Below are positions 62,873 to 64,000 of a stretch of DNA of 64,000 nt, piece after piece. Position 1 is the first letter of the stretch; each line of letters starts with the position of its first letter. The position numbers and the translations under genes were made by a program. Source of the stretch: Dyadobacter psychrotolerans (GTDB taxonomy: Bacteria > Bacteroidota > Bacteroidia > Cytophagales > Spirosomataceae); contig NZ_SMFL01000002.1 of assembly GCF_004349265.1 (NCBI RefSeq), positions 682,001 through 746,000 of the forward strand. Direction: 5' to 3'. The notes beneath the pieces are model-generated. The model made no database searches. It was not told where the DNA came from and saw only the letters and a list, made by a program, of their open reading frames with translations.

Positions 62873-63403
62873 ATGAAGAAACTAGCACTAACCGTAATTT
62901 GCACGTTATGCTTTAGCCTTGCCCAGGCGCAATACGATAATTGGGCGGTAGGGTTTAAGTTAGGCGAACCAACCGGTATTAACATCCGGAAATATTTCAA
63001 TAACATTCACGCCATTGACATTAGTATCGGAACCTATGGCGGGATACTGGCCAATGACCGTAATTATAGAAGAGGGGTTTATAAAAATGCCGGATTAGCT
63101 ATTCAGGCGCATTATTTGTGGCATACACCTCTGTTTAACTCAGAAGCAGTACATGTGTATTATGGACTTGGCGGGCAGGTAAACAGCAGAAATTACTATC
63201 CTGACAACAAAAGAAACCTGGCTTCACCTGGTGACCGTGAAAGACCGATTTCGCTGGGAGGTTCTGCGTTGGGAGGATTTGAATATTTTATTCCGGACAA
63301 CAAAATGTCGGTATTTCTTGAAGGAGGATTGTATGTTGAGCTTCTTCCGCGACCATTTTACCTTAGTCCGAATATTTCAGGAGGAATTCGTTTTAACCTA
63401 TAA
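62873..63403 (+). CDS. Outer membrane beta-barrel protein
   Basis: The 176-residue protein has a signal peptide (about 1-19, ending AQAQ) and a beta-rich body with alternating hydrophobic residues and glycine turns (GFKLGEPTGINIRKYFN, LGGSALGGFEYFI) that end in a strand with aromatic and basic residues (GGIRFNL). This is typical of small porin-like outer membrane barrels. Function is unknown. A terminator lies about 33 bases after it. Confidence 0.65.
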   Translation: MKKLALTVICTLCFSLAQAQYDNWAVGFKLGEPTGINIRKYFNNIHAIDISIGTYGGILANDRNYRRGVYKNAGLAIQAHYLWHTPLFNSEAVHVYYGLGGQVNSRNYYPDNKRNLASPGDRERPISLGGSALGGFEYFIPDNKMSVFLEGGLYVELLPRPFYLSPNISGGIRFNL

Positions 63404-63435
63404 TAATCGCGCTTAACAGCAAAATGTTTTATTTG

Positions 63436-63463
63436 AGAGCGGGTTTTTAACCTGCTCTTTTTG
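63436..63463 (+). terminator. Rho-independent terminator after the beta-barrel gene
   Basis: AGAGC-GGGTT pairs with AACC-TGCTCT (one G-T wobble) with a three-base loop, then five T. Confidence 0.85.
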
Positions 63464-63517
63464 CTTAAATTGGCATCCGGTTTTGTCATTTTTACAAAGT
63501 TTTCAAAATAGCTTCTC

Positions 63518-64000
63518 GTGTTTAAAGTATACAGTTCTTCGGCAGGTTCCGGCAAAACATTTACGCTGACGAAGGAATATATCAAGCTGGCTTTACATTC
63601 CAATTCTGATACTTACTTCCGGCAGATCCTGGCTGTAACGTTTACCAACGCAGCGGCCAACGAAATGAAAGATCGTATCCTGCAGACGCTGAGAATATTT
63701 TCTGCTTATAATACAGATTCAGCTGTTGTACCGCCAATGCTTCGGGACGTGGTAACAGAAATGTATCCTGAAACTTTAACAGACGAAACGCTTTTTTCGG
63801 GAGCATGTGAGCTGATAGCGGGCCGTGCCCAGCTGGTTTTTCGCCAGATCCTGCATCGGTACTCCGATTTTTCAGTCATGACGATTGATAAATTTACCCA
63901 ACGACTTATCAGCAGTTTTACCGATGAGCTGGGCATACCATTTATTTTTGAAACGCAGCTGGACGGAGACCTGCTGGATGATGCCGTAGACAGGCTACTT
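63518..64000 (+). CDS. UvrD/AddA-type helicase-nuclease, N-terminal part
   Basis: A GTG at 63518 opens a frame that runs off the window; an in-frame TAG lies just upstream, so no earlier start is possible. The visible 161 residues begin VFKVYSSSAGSGKTFTL, the superfamily 1 Walker A motif (GSGKT about 10-14), then ILAVTFTNAAANEMKDRI (motif Ia, about 40-57) and later DFSVMTIDKFTQRLI (about 119-133). These motifs match the RecB/AddA branch used in double-strand break repair. The rest lies outside. Confidence 0.85.
   Translation, partial: MFKVYSSSAGSGKTFTLTKEYIKLALHSNSDTYFRQILAVTFTNAAANEMKDRILQTLRIFSAYNTDSAVVPPMLRDVVTEMYPETLTDETLFSGACELIAGRAQLVFRQILHRYSDFSVMTIDKFTQRLISSFTDELGIPFIFETQLDGDLLDDAVDRLL

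Overview
The window reads as chromosomal DNA of a Bacteroidota bacterium of the Cytophagales, most like Dyadobacter/Spirosoma. This is inferred from a type IX secretion C-terminal sorting domain, TAnnTTTG-type -7 promoter boxes ahead of pyrG, yidC and nspC, ECF sigma factors with Bacteroidota-style neighbours, DUF1080 and sugar-isomerase genes, and an ABC permease of the large FtsX/MacB type. No rRNA, tRNA, CRISPR array, prophage or intact insertion sequence was seen. Housekeeping genes (pyrG, yidC, hemL, hisS, hisG, hisD, hisC) lie to the right; the left and middle are accessory.

Layout. 1-5.4 kb: a two-gene DNA-repair-type locus (TIGR03915 partner plus a radical SAM protein broken by a one-base frameshift), a thioredoxin-fold protein lacking its cysteines, a DUF2059 protein, and a GNAT/membrane protein/ECF sigma operon. 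5.5-11.6 kb: an FtsX-type permease and three secreted Ig-like proteins, the last carrying a T9SS sorting tail. 12-19.5 kb: a sugar isomerase and a DUF1080 hydrolase converging on a 7-bp microsatellite, three tandem DGPF/YCII genes coupled to an ECF42 sigma factor, a His-rich Zn/Cd-type P-ATPase and a lipoprotein. 19.6-25.2 kb: a ParA/ribbon-helix-helix pair, an MFS exporter, an adenine methyltransferase, a PD-(D/E)xK nuclease candidate and a small membrane protein. 25.2-28.1 kb: a three-gene envelope module (membrane-anchored Ppx/GppA-fold protein, PspA-like membrane coiled-coil protein, soluble coiled-coil protein) closed by a strong terminator; this is the best candidate for an undescribed system. 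28.4-36.2 kb: isomerase, GT-C membrane enzyme, alpha/beta hydrolase, MFS transporter, class C beta-lactamase-fold hydrolase and DUF6134-like protein. 36.2-43.8 kb: TolC-RND-MFP efflux operon below an AraC regulator; the RND pump carries an EF-hand-like loop in its cytoplasmic linker. 44-56.7 kb: bestrophin, exonuclease, nspC, pyrG, yidC, an LpoA-like TPR/PBP fusion, hemL, GT2, a 238-bp symmetric multi-hairpin repeat, a methyltransferase and a 51-residue basic protein. 57-64 kb: hisS, then hisG-hisD-[Xre/RES toxin-antitoxin]-hisC, a beta-barrel protein and the start of a UvrD/AddA-type nuclease-helicase.

How the genes work together: the his genes supply histidine synthesis and charging, with a NAD-depleting toxin module lodged between hisD and hisC. 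YidC and the LpoA-like protein serve envelope assembly. The RND pump, P-type ATPase and two MFS proteins provide export. Function calls rest on motifs and remembered family features; no database search was run.
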